Shown: positions 46,401 to 55,538, numbered from the stretch's first letter. The stretch is DNA of 64,000 bases from Schistocephalus solidus (GCA_017591395.1 WEDG01003376.1:122131-186130), one strand, 5' to 3'. Notes: generated by a model from the letters alone, not told the origin. Program-made: numbers and translations.

Positions 46401-48214
46401 ATATCGAAAGATCGTACAATGCTTCTCCAAGATGATTGTCAATACTGTTAAGTTCGATCATGCTACGAAAAACGTGAAAACCTTCACTGGCTCCCGTTCA
46501 CATGAAAACTGTTATTTCTGTCTGCTAGTGGCACGTTCAGGTTGGGTCCGGTAGCTCTGGAGCAGTCTCAAGAGGGTTCATGTCGCTCGACCCAAAAGTG
46601 GCAGCAAGTTCGAGAAAACCAAATTTTTTTTCTGCTCAGAACAGTGACGATGGTGAAAATTCACCACAAACAATAAAACATAAAATGTCAGATCATTTTT
46701 TTTATTTTGCTCCAAAAATTAACATGGGAGGAAGCTATTCGAAAATACGGTAGGGCCGATTTTTTACGACTAAGAAAATCTTTTCGTGCCTTGTTGAAGA
46801 GCGAATTTGGGTGAGTACTATAATCCTCAATGGGCCATCCAGTCTGTGCAATTTCGAGAAGCCATTAGCGTGTGCGTTACGGAGATCCGAGGGTCATCAA
46901 CTTGGAGTCATCTGATCAACGTATTGCTGTTGTTCTGCTGTAAAGGTGGCACTACTGTCATCGTGGATGAAATTAACTGAGCAAGGCGAACAAAATCTTC
47001 AGTGACATGGAGGCCTACACTCTTCTTGCTGAAGACCTGACTAAAACGTAGGTGCAGCCATCAAGAAAAAGGTTAATGAGCTCGCTCTTATGAAAGTCAT
47101 AAGTCGAGATAACTCCAAGTAGATGACTCTCAGTGATCCTCGTATCGCACACGCCTATGACATCCCGAAAGTGCACAAACTGGATACCGCACTGAGGATC
47201 ACATACTTAAAATACAATTAAGTGGTTGTATAGACATCTGAAGCCTCTAATGCAAGGATCTGAATACAGCATTAACAGCTGTCAGACATTCCTCCACAGG
47301 ATCCAAGGCCTCAAATTAAGTGCTGATGAATGCCTCCTGTCTTTTGACGCCTTTGCCTTGTTTTCTCGCATACCACACGACTTCGCAATCCAATGCATAG
47401 CCCAACGCTTCCAGGACAATCCTGCTGAAATCCCAACGCAGCATTTTATAGAACTGCTAAAACTCTGCCTTAGGAACTACTGCCAATTAGACAATTAGAC
47501 TTTCAACAGATACAGGAATCCCAACGGGCTCGCCAATATCAAGAATACTCGCATAATGTTCCTTAAGCAGATCGGTGAGCGCACATTATCATCATATTCC
47601 CGATCGCAACCGAGGTTGTCTTTTTTGAGTGAATCCTTGCATAAAAATAAAAACATGTTGATTGGATAAAGTATAAAGTATTCTTTGGGCTGATAGAAAC
47701 AGAATGAGTGAAAGTGGACATACCCTTTTTCAGACAGTCGAAAGCTTCGGAGAGCCGAAATATTGTCGAAGGGACACAAAGAACAAGGAATAGTGCCATA
47801 GAACGAAGAAGCATTCTAAAGTAACATCTGCTTGGAGGACTGACTTCGAACGTAAGCAGTCGTACTTGCCGCGAAACGGCCTCTAAGATAATTGGCTTCA
47901 ACCAAACGTAAGGCGCTACACACGGGGCAGAGGGCTTTTAGAAGAACGGAAACATAAGTAGGCGAAAGTACGCTCTTACTAGACTGCGAAGCTTTCTGTA
48001 GATAATTAAAGCTCCATAGAACTGAACTTCTGGCCCCTCTCGATCGTCAAGCATAGAACTGGCGATTGCCCAGCCCTCTTCCGATTGCTGAAGGGCAAGC
48101 AGGGTCTTATGAACCATGTCAGTCAGTTGACCTGTCTGCAGAACTTGTCGTACGCACTCCAAATCCGCTAACCGACTTGCCACCATAGCGGGATTGAAGT
48201 AAAATCGTCGAAAA
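31413..48214 (-). CDS. IPO13: Importin-13-like karyopherin-beta, 11 exons found, first coding exon missing
   Basis: Exons on the minus strand: 48214-47980, 47934-47724, 45111-44924, 44821-44607, 44520-44328, 42767-42486, 38192-38001, 37293-36787, 36689-36426, 32675-32469, 32390-31413; at least 1,156 aa (human IPO13 is 963). IPO13 is a bidirectional Ran-dependent nuclear transport receptor built of HEAT repeats. Seen: the importin-beta N-terminal domain (EEGWAIASSMLDDREGPEVQ, FYGALIIYRKLRS); the helical segment MLLRSMALFLVLCVPSTIF; STLVYFIKTLAEECSSAIER; PVLLSECIAASAEWMDSVVI; MEAWFSYQSALLDLAP; ENERWHAYRQDILDAFLASL; and the C-terminal repeats KAGCLLTTSILPRL and GIFAQLANHCVKQQTAALRV. Splice phases agree at every listed join. 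Two ends are chosen on phase rather than donor strength: 36,426 (a stronger donor at 36,433 is out of frame) and 32,469. Exon 1 needs two carried bases from an exon I could not find. Large introns host repeats. Confidence 0.88.
35150..35840. repeat. Degenerate telomere-like tract interrupted by a LINE insertion
   Basis: About 35,150-35,283 is rich in G-strand units (GGGTTAG, GGTTAAGGG, GGGATTGGG) and about 35,707-35,840 in C-strand units (CTAAACCCAACC, CCCTAGC, CCCCTAAACC). The two halves flank the LINE fragment at 35,284-35,695. The switch of strand bias means the tract is not a simple tandem array. No clear terminal inverted repeats were found around it. It lies in the importin-13 intron 32,676-36,425. 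Confidence 0.5.
35284..35695 (-). mobile_element. 5'-truncated CR1-like LINE insertion with 11-bp target-site duplication
   Basis: Read on the minus strand it encodes the reverse-transcriptase C-terminus (RRFFFSNRVIKAWNALP, ADIIMSQSVDTVKRKFDQYS), then a 3' UTR matching 19,450-19,592 and the terminal ACTGAA repeats. It is flanked by GGTTAGTAGTT at 35,273-35,283 and 35,696-35,706, a perfect 11-bp duplication. The coding remnant is open up to its stop. This is the best-preserved of the CR1-like tails in the window and suggests a comparatively recent insertion. Confidence 0.85.
38302..38658. mobile_element. 357-bp TIR element with telomere-like interior (copy 2)
   Basis: Left end CAGCCTAAACAGGACATGGG (38,302 on), right end complementary to CCGCCTAAGCATGACCTGGG (38,658 backwards): the same terminal design as the 20.1-kb element. 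The interior has G-strand telomere-like units, among them TTTAGGGTTAGGGTTAAGG at about 38,405-38,425 and variants for about 150 bp. It sits in the importin-13 intron 38,193-42,485, about 100 bp upstream (in gene direction) of the exon at 38,192. Confidence 0.72.
40918..41170. mobile_element. TIR element with telomere-like interior (copy 3), right end lost
   Basis: Left end from 40,921 reads CCCTAAACAGGACACGGGAA then TAGGAACGC, matching the right terminus of the 20.1-kb copy. The interior at about 41,010-41,120 carries C-strand units (CCTAACATAAACCTAAACC, CTTAACCCTAAAG). The expected right terminus is missing and the SINE-like unit of 41,171-41,540 begins there, so that unit probably inserted at or replaced the end. 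Confidence 0.6.
41171..41540 (+). mobile_element. SINE-like unit sharing the 3' tail of the RTE-like LINE (copy 1)
   Basis: Matches 55,150-55,460 in order: CCCCTAAACGGGCCACGTGG, GGACCAACACGGGGGCC, CATAACAAATGCCGAACATG, then the LINE-type tail with CCTCCGGTCTTCTTGAC, GTGCGGTAGATGCAG and GCACAAGTCACCG. The first third is absent from the LINE itself; the last part is the LINE 3' module. The head contains GTGGTAGATGCG, vaguely like a tRNA A box. Confidence 0.65.
41541..42110 (+). mobile_element. Decayed LINE reverse-transcriptase C-terminal fragment
   Basis: Coding remnants in shifting frames: EQNNSPLKINGCQHGNVNRP with EYLGA (a post-motif-C segment), then VRQLEAFDDRRLRTILRMNY, which matches the conserved C-terminal part of RTE/CR1-type reverse transcriptases. 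Stops and frameshifts interrupt it. It lies in an importin-13 intron, antisense to the gene. The family differs from that of the zinc-finger element at 50-61 kb. Confidence 0.65.
43451..43657. repeat. Possible decayed TIR element (copy 4)
   Basis: The left end has GGGGATAGGAATTCCCG and the right end GGCTCTTATTCCCGTATC, weakly complementary and resembling the termini of the 20.1-kb family. The interior has a few G-strand units (GGGGTTAGAGTGAGGG, GGATTAAGG). The similarity is at the limit of what can be judged by eye. Confidence 0.35.
46950..47580 (+). mobile_element. Penelope-like element reverse-transcriptase fragment
   Basis: The plus strand reads DPRIAHAYDIPKVHKLD near 47,140, then YRHLKPLMQGSEYSINSCQT, IQGLKLSADECLLSFDAFALF (motif A, here S-F-D), SRIPHDFA and FIELLKLCLRNYCQLDN, and in another frame GIPTGSPISRILA (motif B). 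This is the RT front half that is absent from the 24.43-kb copy. Stops and frameshifts are present. It is antisense within the importin-13 intron 45,112-47,723, about 150 bp from the exon ending at 47,724. Confidence 0.8.
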
Positions 48215-48253
48215 CTAAAAAAATAAGGCAATGTGGTGGGTGTTAACGGTCAC

Positions 48254-48391
48254 CAGCTTGCCAAAAATTTCTACAAGAGGATCTTTACCACCCTCAACGC
48301 GAACCGATGTTATCTCTGGAGTCAGCAAAGCTTTGGAAAACGCAGCTATTACTGTAGCCACAGTACCCCAAACCTCGGCAAACAACACTTG
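48254..48391 (-). other. Unassigned coding-like exon upstream of importin-13
   Basis: A 46-codon open segment flanked by a good acceptor (ATACAG before 48,391) and a donor (GTGACC after 48,254), reading QVLFAEVWGTVATVIAAFSK and then ALLTPEITSVRVEGGKDPLV. It looks like an amphipathic HEAT-type helix and a loop. It is 39 bp from the first importin-13 exon found, but it ends in phase 0 while that exon requires two carried bases, so a direct join fails. It may belong to importin-13 with an error, or to another gene. Confidence 0.35.
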
Positions 48392-50059
48392 CTGTATCTT
48401 TCTACTAAGAATAGCAATTAGAAGCAGAAGCAAATACTTCACTACTCGTTTTGGTCACCGAGCAACATTACTAACGATGAGTCAGATTTGGTATTCTTTC
48501 AGCTATCGCTAGCAAGGTGTATGCGGGAGAATGATTATTTGCAAACATTCATAAAGATCGCTAGTTTTAACATTGTTTTCAATCTTCCTGAGCTGTTAAA
48601 GCCGTTTATATTGCTTTCCGTTATTATCCCATTTTTTGGCTTTGTTTGCTAGCCTATCAAATTCATTACAGGCTTCGCGATGGAGTCAGGATAATGGTGG
48701 ATGAAAACGACATGTTTTCTTAAGTCAGGCAGCAGCCAAAATTCGACTGACTGAGCGTCGAAACCGTTACCCGTTTGGCCTCCCTAGGCGGCGAGAGCAT
48801 CAGCAGTTTTGCTGATCGCGTATTTACAGCCCTGTTCGCCGAAGAGGTGACCCATCACCTAACTTTCTACGGTAGGCACCATTAAAAGAAGGCCTTTCTC
48901 AGTTTCCTCTTATACGCAGTTATTTTGGGTATATATATGTATATATGTAAAGGCAGCCCATGGCAAGTGTTGATGGTTAGCCGATTTTACTTAAGTAGAC
49001 AAGCAGATAATTATCAACTTGTCTACGAAAATTGCCTACATAAAAATTCCGTCAGTCAAAGTATCAAATTTGATGCTTTTATAATATGCATTTCGAAAGT
49101 CATTTGTTACTCAACCACACACTAATTAATTATGGAATGAAATTTCATTCCTTTTTCACTTCAGATTGGAGACCAATGAAACGGCACATGCCAAGTCAGT
49201 CGACAAGGGATTGCAGACGGATTTAACTATTATTTTTGTACATTTGCATTTTTTACACATTTTTTTAAACAAAATATATTTTACTTGCTTACTTTATCTT
49301 TCAGGAGTCACCTTATCATCATTAAATATTGTAGTAGAATGTAATGGGGGTCACTTTTTAACCGGTTACCTAGAAGGTGGGTCTAACAAAACATTATAGG
49401 GTTCCGCTGTGCGGTTGAAAAATGAGATACGAATTTTCGGATCCTATTCGGGTGCGAAATAGGCGGTAGAGGCCAGATCCGCTTCGCGTCCAAATATTCG
49501 TACGATCAGATTCGAATCGCGTCCAAATTGTAAGCAGCTGGGCATGTACAGGCATTTTCGTCAATAGCCTTCACTAAGGATATCTGCTTACCATAGGCAA
49601 ACAACTGCACCTTAATTGAAATTATTAAAAAAAATTGAGAGCCACTTGCGGCCCTTTGGTCCTTGCGAACAGTGCACGTCAACCCTCCAAAAATGGGTTA
49701 CATAGAGCTCATGCAGTAAGTGGTTTGTAAGCACAGCAGAAAAGAAGTGGAAATATTGATCGAAGGTTCATTCGTACACTTCAACCTCACCCACCACTTT
49801 CCCGTGTGTTTATAGTGTAATGCACGAGCCATTTTTATGCTAACTTGTCGCTCCTCTATCAGTTCTGCATTCCGTATTCAGATTCACCTTAGCACTCTTT
49901 GACGTATTTTCTTTCCTACCTGAGGTAATCGCCGTTGAGGACGTAAAAAGTCCTTTTTCGGTCCGTCATTATGGTTTCGACTCTCCTCTTCCGTATTAGA
50001 CGCAGATACAGGGAAAGATTCTTCAGAGTCCAATAGAGCAGTCAACGTAGAGATGAGAT

Positions 50060-50061
<2 letters not shown>
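48392..50061. other. Spacer upstream of importin-13
   Basis: Mostly AT-rich, with no recognised gene. A short open stretch near 48,759-48,880 (ESISSFADRVFTALFAEEV) is coding-like but I cannot place it. Confidence 0.4.

Positions 50062-50145
<84 letters not shown>
50062..50145. repeat. (TA)n microsatellite
   Basis: An uninterrupted run of 42 TA dinucleotides. Confidence 0.97.
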
Positions 50146-50149
<4 letters not shown>

Positions 50150-50430
50150 AGAAAAGGTGATCTCAGGGACTATAGGTGTATTATCCTGACGTTTCAAAAG
50201 CATACAATCTTCCATCGTTGGAGGTGAGTGTCGTACCACGTCACACAGTATATATAGGAAGTGATAGCCATTTTTGTAACACAGGATTGATTGTTTAGGT
50301 TAACCTTAACAGTGTACACTCTAATGAGGATAATTGCTGTCAATTGACGTGTCTCTCGTTTAGGTGTGGCGTTTACAGTTGGCAGTCATCGCCCTGCGTC
50401 CGCATTGACCTTAATTAGCGCCCTGGGTTG

Positions 50431-50485
50431 ATATTGCTATTGCTATTGCGATTGATATTGATATTGCTATATATATATATATATA
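50431..50485. repeat. (ATTGCT/ATTGAT)n - (TA)n compound microsatellite at the 5' junction of the LINE
   Basis: Repeats of ATTGCT and ATTGAT type run into a (TA) tract that ends exactly where the RTE-like leader of copy 1 begins (GCCCCTCGCGGGGG at 50,486). Confidence 0.9.
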
Positions 50486-50671
50486 GCCCCTCGCGGGGGA
50501 GGGGGCTAGAAAAGGTGCCCTAAACGAATGCTGGGTCTCACGACAGCTGCAGCAGACCGTGGCTAGCACATTGCAATTAAATGCGGTCGAAAAACTCTAA
50601 ACAATATCAACAACAACTCCTCTCCCAATCCCCTCATCCGTACCCTTCGGGGTACCCTCCGGGCTGCTCGG

Positions 50672-53600
50672 GTGAGTCCGCTCACACTAGCAGCCTGGAA
50701 TGTTCGTTCCCTTTTAGACAATCGGAGGAGCAACCGGCCGGAACGGAGGACGGCGCTAGTCGCTCGGGAACTGGCGCGCTACAAGGTTGACATTGCTGCT
50801 CTCAGCGAGACCCGATTCTCTGAACAGGGTCAGCTGGAGGAGGTGGGTGCCGGCTACACCTTCTTCTGGAGCGGCCGACCAAAGGCAGAGCGACGCGACG
50901 CTGGTGTCGCCTTTGCCATTCGGAACGGCATCGTGGGACGTCTGCCCTGTCTGCCGCAGGGTATCAATGATCGTCTTATGAGCCTCCGCCTGCCTCTTTG
51001 GGGAGACAAATTCGCCACCATCATCAGTGCCTACGCTCCCCCAATGACGAGCTCTGATGCGGCGAAGGACAAATTCTACGACGATCTACACTCCCTCTTG
51101 GCGACTGTGCCGAAGGCGGATAAGTTAATTGTCCTTGGTGACTTTAACGCCCGCGTCGGCACAGACCGTGCCTCGTGGAGAGGAGTGCTGGGTCCCCATG
51201 GTCTCGCTGGCTTCAATGACAACGGTCTTCTTCTCCTACGAACCTGCGCTGAACACCGCCTTATTCTGACCAACACCTTCTTCCGCCTCCCAAAGCGGCA
51301 AAAAGCGACCTGGGTACATCCTCGATCGAGACACTGGCACCTCTTGGACTATGTTCTCGTCCGGAGGCGAGATAAACAGGACGTGTTGGTGACAAAGGCG
51401 ATCCCCGATGCCGATGGATGGACGGATCACCGCCTCGTCATCTCCAAGATGAGGCTCCGTCTGCAACCCCGCAGGAGACCCCAAGGTAAGCGACCACAAG
51501 GTAAGTTGAATACTGTTTTGTTGAATGTGCCTGCTCACCATCTACATTTCAGCAACGAACTGGCCAACCGTCTAGCCAACCTTCCAGTCGCCGACGCGGA
51601 CATCTCCGTGGAGAACCGCTGGTGTCAGCTGAGAGACACCATCCAATCCACTGCCCTGGATGTCCTCGGCCGCGCACGTCGTCAGCACCAAGACTGGTTC
51701 GATGACAACGACGCAGCTATCAACGCTCTGCTCGTCGAAAAGAACCAGTTACATAAAGCCTACATCGCTCGCCCTACCGCTGCAAACAAGACAGCCTTCT
51801 ACCAAAGTCGCCGCCTTGTACAGCAACGGCTGCGGGAGATGCAGGATGCCTGGATGACGCGCAAAGCCGAGGAAATCCAAGGGTACGCGGACCGAAACGA
51901 ATGGAAGAACTTCTTCGCCGCCACCAAGGCTGTCTACGGACCTCCAGTCAAAGGAGCCGCCCCTCTTCTCAGTGCCGACGGCAGGACGCTGCTCACCGAG
52001 AAGACGCAAATCCTGACGCGATGGGCAGAGCACTTTCAAAGCGTTCTCAACCAGCCCTCCACCATCTCCGACGCCGCCATCGATCGCCTGCCTGAAGTGG
52101 AAATCAACGCCAACCTTGATCTCCCGCCCTCTCTCCAAGAAACCATCAGAGCAGTGCAGCAACTCTCCAGCGGGAAAGCACCTGGCTCGGACAAGATCCC
52201 TGCTGAGATTTACAAGCATGGTGGACCCCAGCTGATGAATCGACTCACAGTGCTCTTCCAGGAGATGTGGCACCAAGGACAAGTCCCTCAGGATTTCAAA
52301 GACGCCACCATTGTCCACCTATACAAGAAGAAAGGAAACCGCCAACTTTGCGACAACCACCGAGGAATTTCGCTACTGAACATCGCTGGAAAGATCTTCG
52401 CCCGCATTCTCCTCAACCGCTTGAACGCTCACCTGGAGCAAGGACTGCTCCCGGAAAGTCAATGCGGCTTCCGACGACACAGAGGAACAATCGACATGAT
52501 CTTCGCTGCTCGCCAGCTGCAAGAGAAGTGCCAAGAGATGCGGACTCACCTCTACACTACCTTTGTGGACCTGACGAAAGCCTTTGACACGGTGAATCGC
52601 GACGGGCTGTGGAAAATCATGCAGAAATTCGGCTGTCCTGAACGGTTCACGCATATGGTACGTCAGCTTCACGACGGGATGATGGCGCGCGTTACTGACA
52701 ACGGGACAGTATCTGAAGCATTCGCAGTGACCAACGGAGTGAAGCAGGGCTGCGTATTGGCTCCCACCCTGTTCAGCCTCATGTTCTCTGCCATGTTAAT
52801 GGATGCCTACCGTGACGAACGCCCCGGGATCCGCATCGCCTACCGGATGGACGGCCGACTCCTCAACCAACGACGAATGCACTTCCGCTCGCGTGTCTCC
52901 ACAGCGACTATCCATGAACTTCTATTCGCTGATGACTGCGCACTCAATACAACGACAGAAGAGGAAATGCAAAGGAGCATGGACCTCTTCGCTGCCGCCT
53001 GTGACAACTTCGGACTTCGCATCAACACTGAGAAAACGGTTGTGATGCATCAACCGTCGCCAAACACTCTATACACCGCAGCTCACATCAATGTCAATGG
53101 CGCCCAACTTAAATCTGTAGATACCTTCACGTATCTAGGCAGCAATCTCTCACGCAGCACCAAAGTCGACGATGAGATCGCCCATCGGATCGCTAAAGCC
53201 AGCCAAGCCTTTGGACGCATGCAAAATGTGGTCTGGAATCGACATGGTCTCCACCTCAGAACCAAACTCAAGATGTACAAAGCTGTCATATTGCCAACGC
53301 TGCTGTATGGAGCGGAGACGTGGACAATCTACCAAAAGCAGGCACGAAAGCTCAACCACTTCCACCTCAGCTGTCTCCGCAGAATACTAAAGCTGAGTTG
53401 GCAAGACAGGATACCGGACACGGAAGTGCTGGAACGAACAGGCATTCTCAGCATTTTCGCTCAGTTGAAACAACTGCAACTGCGCTGGAGCGGTCACCTT
53501 GTGCGGATGGATGACGAAAGGCTACCCAAACGACTCTTCTATGGAGATCTCGCCATGGGTTCTCGTCGACAAGGGGGTCAAGTACGACGCTACAAAGACA

Positions 53601-54274
53601 CTCTGAAGACCTCCCTGAAGCAATTGCAGATCAATCCGGAGTCCTGGGAGGACCTTGCCCGAAATCGATCGGCTTGGAGGAGAACAGTGAAGACAGGGGC
53701 AGCAATCTACGAAGCCAACAGGATCACCGCTGCCAAGACCAAAAGAGCGGCACGAAAGTCACCAGCGCCCCGGATCAACATCGCCAATGCCCAGGCCCTT
53801 CCAACATGCCCGCGCTGTCACCGCACCTTCCGCGCGCGAATCGGCCTAGTCGGACATCTTCGGAAGCAATGCATCAACAATCCGACAATTCAAAATTCTA
53901 CGTCTACTTCTGTCAACCCTCCTTCGGACTCCTCCACCCTCACCCCTGGCATCAATTCCACTAGTCCCACCATCATCGAGACCGCATCACAATGCTCAGC
54001 ACGTGTTACCCCCACAACCACCACTGTCACCACCACTACCACCATCAGCGATGGGGACTCCCTCCTAAACTGTCCTCATTGCAACCGCACATTCACCTCA
54101 CGCATTGGCCTGGTCGGTCACTTGCGAATCCATCGTACAGAGACTGGTGAACCAGTGCCTGGAGCTCCAACACACAGCAGAGATCGCCGCCTCCACTGCC
54201 CTCACTGTCCTCGTGCATTCACTCATCGCATGGGCCTTTTCGGTCACATGCGCATTCACAAAAACCTGCGGTAA
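50672..54274 (+). CDS. RTE-like pol: AP endonuclease + reverse transcriptase + C-terminal zinc fingers, intact
   Basis: 1,200 codons without a stop, encoding the retrotransposition enzyme that nicks target DNA and primes reverse transcription there. The endonuclease (about aa 5-275) shows AWNVRSL (N), ALSETRF (E), [15 protein letters not shown] (D/N), LLDYVLV and WTDHRLV. The reverse transcriptase (about aa 490-800) shows [50 protein letters not shown] (motif A, about aa 630), [13 protein letters not shown] (motif B) and LLFADDCAL (motif C, about aa 750). LYGAETWTI and [13 protein letters not shown] lie in the C-terminal region. Three zinc fingers end it: [19 protein letters not shown] (CCHC) at about aa 1046, then C2H2 fingers at about 1133 and 1176 ending HMRIHKNLR. 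The frame opens with GTG at 50,672; no ATG precedes the endonuclease, and an in-frame stop lies near 50,563, so the true start is unknown. Fingers are N-terminal in R2-type elements, so this layout is unusual. Confidence 0.92.
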   Translation: MSPLTLAAWNVRSLLDNRRSNRPERRTALVARELARYKVDIAALSETRFSEQGQLEEVGAGYTFFWSGRPKAERRDAGVAFAIRNGIVGRLPCLPQGINDRLMSLRLPLWGDKFATIISAYAPPMTSSDAAKDKFYDDLHSLLATVPKADKLIVLGDFNARVGTDRASWRGVLGPHGLAGFNDNGLLLLRTCAEHRLILTNTFFRLPKRQKATWVHPRSRHWHLLDYVLVRRRDKQDVLVTKAIPDADGWTDHRLVISKMRLRLQPRRRPQGKRPQGKLNTVLLNVPAHHLHFSNELANRLANLPVADADISVENRWCQLRDTIQSTALDVLGRARRQHQDWFDDNDAAINALLVEKNQLHKAYIARPTAANKTAFYQSRRLVQQRLREMQDAWMTRKAEEIQGYADRNEWKNFFAATKAVYGPPVKGAAPLLSADGRTLLTEKTQILTRWAEHFQSVLNQPSTISDAAIDRLPEVEINANLDLPPSLQETIRAVQQLSSGKAPGSDKIPAEIYKHGGPQLMNRLTVLFQEMWHQGQVPQDFKDATIVHLYKKKGNRQLCDNHRGISLLNIAGKIFARILLNRLNAHLEQGLLPESQCGFRRHRGTIDMIFAARQLQEKCQEMRTHLYTTFVDLTKAFDTVNRDGLWKIMQKFGCPERFTHMVRQLHDGMMARVTDNGTVSEAFAVTNGVKQGCVLAPTLFSLMFSAMLMDAYRDERPGIRIAYRMDGRLLNQRRMHFRSRVSTATIHELLFADDCALNTTTEEEMQRSMDLFAAACDNFGLRINTEKTVVMHQPSPNTLYTAAHINVNGAQLKSVDTFTYLGSNLSRSTKVDDEIAHRIAKASQAFGRMQNVVWNRHGLHLRTKLKMYKAVILPTLLYGAETWTIYQKQARKLNHFHLSCLRRILKLSWQDRIPDTEVLERTGILSIFAQLKQLQLRWSGHLVRMDDERLPKRLFYGDLAMGSRRQGGQVRRYKDTLKTSLKQLQINPESWEDLARNRSAWRRTVKTGAAIYEANRITAAKTKRAARKSPAPRINIANAQALPTCPRCHRTFRARIGLVGHLRKQCINNPTIQNSTSTSVNPPSDSSTLTPGINSTSPTIIETASQCSARVTPTTTTVTTTTTISDGDSLLNCPHCNRTFTSRIGLVGHLRIHRTETGEPVPGAPTHSRDRRLHCPHCPRAFTHRMGLFGHMRIHKNLR

Positions 54275-54361
54275 ACCACCGGAGGCTAAGCTACATCTGA
54301 ACACACTATCTTCACCAATACATCGACCACACCTTCACAATCACCATGTACCTGAGTATAT

Positions 54362-54382
54362 CACGGTTTCCTAGAAACCGTG
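54362..54382 (+). other. Perfect hairpin in the LINE 3' UTR (copy 1)
   Basis: CACGGTTT-CCTAG-AAACCGTG: an 8-bp perfect stem with a 5-nt loop, about 90 nt after the stop. The same hairpin is conserved in copy 2 at 60,125-60,145. A 3' UTR hairpin may help the reverse transcriptase recognise its own RNA. Confidence 0.6.
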
Positions 54383-55149
54383 GCTGGGAAGGCTGCCAAC
54401 CTGACGCTTACACCAGACCACGACGTCGGCTCAGTGTATGTGTTGTGTGTGTCGAGTGGCTGACCAGTGGACTGGGAGTCAGACGGCGATGGCTCCTCCA
54501 TATCCCCTGAGTTAGTGAATCCTGGCGTGTGCGTTATGGGGGCCAGGTCGTGCTGTGGCGCGCGAAGACGGGTACGCCGATCCGTCAGCCAATGCGCCCA
54601 CTCCCACATCAGGCAACTGACCGGCTCGGACAGTGGTCTGACTGTGGGGGTGGGGGAGAGAGTGAGGTCGACAGCTCAGCGCATATTCCTCACTATAAAC
54701 AATCTGACGCGCTTGAAACTATCACGGTGCGCTAAAAGCCGTGGCTTGGAAGGTTGCCAACTGACGGGATAACTCGGACCGCGTGGTCAGCCCAATGTGT
54801 GTTTTGTGTGGAGTGGCTGACTGGCGGACTGAGAGTCAGGTTGCAATGGCTCCTTCTTAATGTGGCCTTTATGACACTCCCACTCCGTGGGATCCGAGCC
54901 AGGTGTGGTGGCACGCCCAGGGGCGGCTCCGGCCGCGCCAGCCACCTGCGCCCTCTCCCATCTCCGGTCTTCTTGACTCTGTCTTGACACCGGGCTCAGG
55001 TGGGGGAGGAGGAGAGTGCGGTAGCTGCAGCGCAAGGCTACTATCACTTAAAACTAATTCACGCGCAAGTCACCGTCCCTGCACCACCTGGTGTGGAGCA
55101 TACGGTGGACCTCGTCGAAATCGACGGTCGAACTGCCGTGTGTGTGTGT

Positions 55150-55538
55150 GCCCCCTAAACGGGCCACGTGGTAGATGCGTTGGACCAACACGGGGGCCAC
55201 ATTAGGGCACGGCATGCGTTATTCGGGTTGCGCTCCCATAACAAATGCCGAACATGGAGGTGTGGTGGCACGCCTAGGGGCGGCTAGGACTTAGGGGACC
55301 CAGCCGCGCCAGCCACCTGCGTCCTCTCCCGCCTCCGGTCTTCTTGACTCTGTCTTGACACCGGGCTCAGGTGGGGGAGGAGGAGAGAGTGCGGTAGATG
55401 CAGCGCAAGTCTACTATCACTTTAAACTAAATCACGCGCAAGTCACCGTCCCTGCTCCACTTTCCCATGGAGCATACGGTGGACATCGTCGGACTACGAC
55501 GGTCGAACTGTCGTGTGTGTGTGTGTGTGTGTGTGTGT
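55150..55538 (+). mobile_element. SINE-like unit sharing the LINE 3' tail (copy 2)
   Basis: The head (55,150-55,258) is absent from the LINE: CCCCTAAACGGGCCACGTGG, GTTGGACCAACACGGGGGCC, CATAACAAATGCCGAACATG. The rest (GGTGTGGTGGCACGCC onward) repeats the LINE 3' module of 54,902-55,149, including CTCCGGTCTTCTTGACTCTG, GCGCAAGTCACCGTCCCTGC, GACGGTCGAACTG and a longer (GT)n tail (55,513-55,538). The same composite recurs at 41,171-41,540. The head has GTGGTAGATGCG and GGTTGCGCTCC, weakly like tRNA A and B boxes. Confidence 0.7.

Larger units (their letters stand above)
50486..55149 (+). mobile_element. RTE-like non-LTR retrotransposon, copy 1 (leader-truncated, ORF intact)
   Basis: The leader from 50,486 corresponds to the last 170-190 bp of the copy 2 leader (CTCGCGG block, GCTGGGTCTCACG). 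The ORF ends at 54,274. The 3' UTR then has a hairpin (54,362-54,382) and two related modules (about 54,360-54,715 and 54,716-55,149). The second ends in GACGGTCGAACTGCCG followed by a (GT)n tail at about 55,132-55,149; a microsatellite-like 3' end is typical of RTE elements. Direct neighbours are a (TA)n tract upstream and a SINE-like unit downstream. The RTE assignment is from motif style and is not certain. Confidence 0.85.

Noticed and set aside
48254..48391. First coding exon of importin-13
   Set aside because: No donor in it leaves the two bases required by the exon at 48,214, and it has no upstream ATG in a usable frame.
48759..48880. Small gene encoding ESISSFADRVFTALFAEEV
   Set aside because: A short open stretch with a stop just upstream, no recognisable family and no convincing splice context; possibly an old retroelement gag piece.
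50062..50145. CRISPR-like or satellite array
   Set aside because: A plain (TA)n microsatellite; no spacer-repeat structure anywhere in the window.
51749..52318. Antisense open frames inside the retrotransposon ORFs
   Set aside because: Long antisense frames are expected from the GC-rich coding sequence of the sense strand and match no known protein.
54370..55050. Small proteins encoded in the LINE 3' modules
   Set aside because: Open frames recur only because the modules are repeated; frames are not conserved between copies and the sequences are low-complexity.
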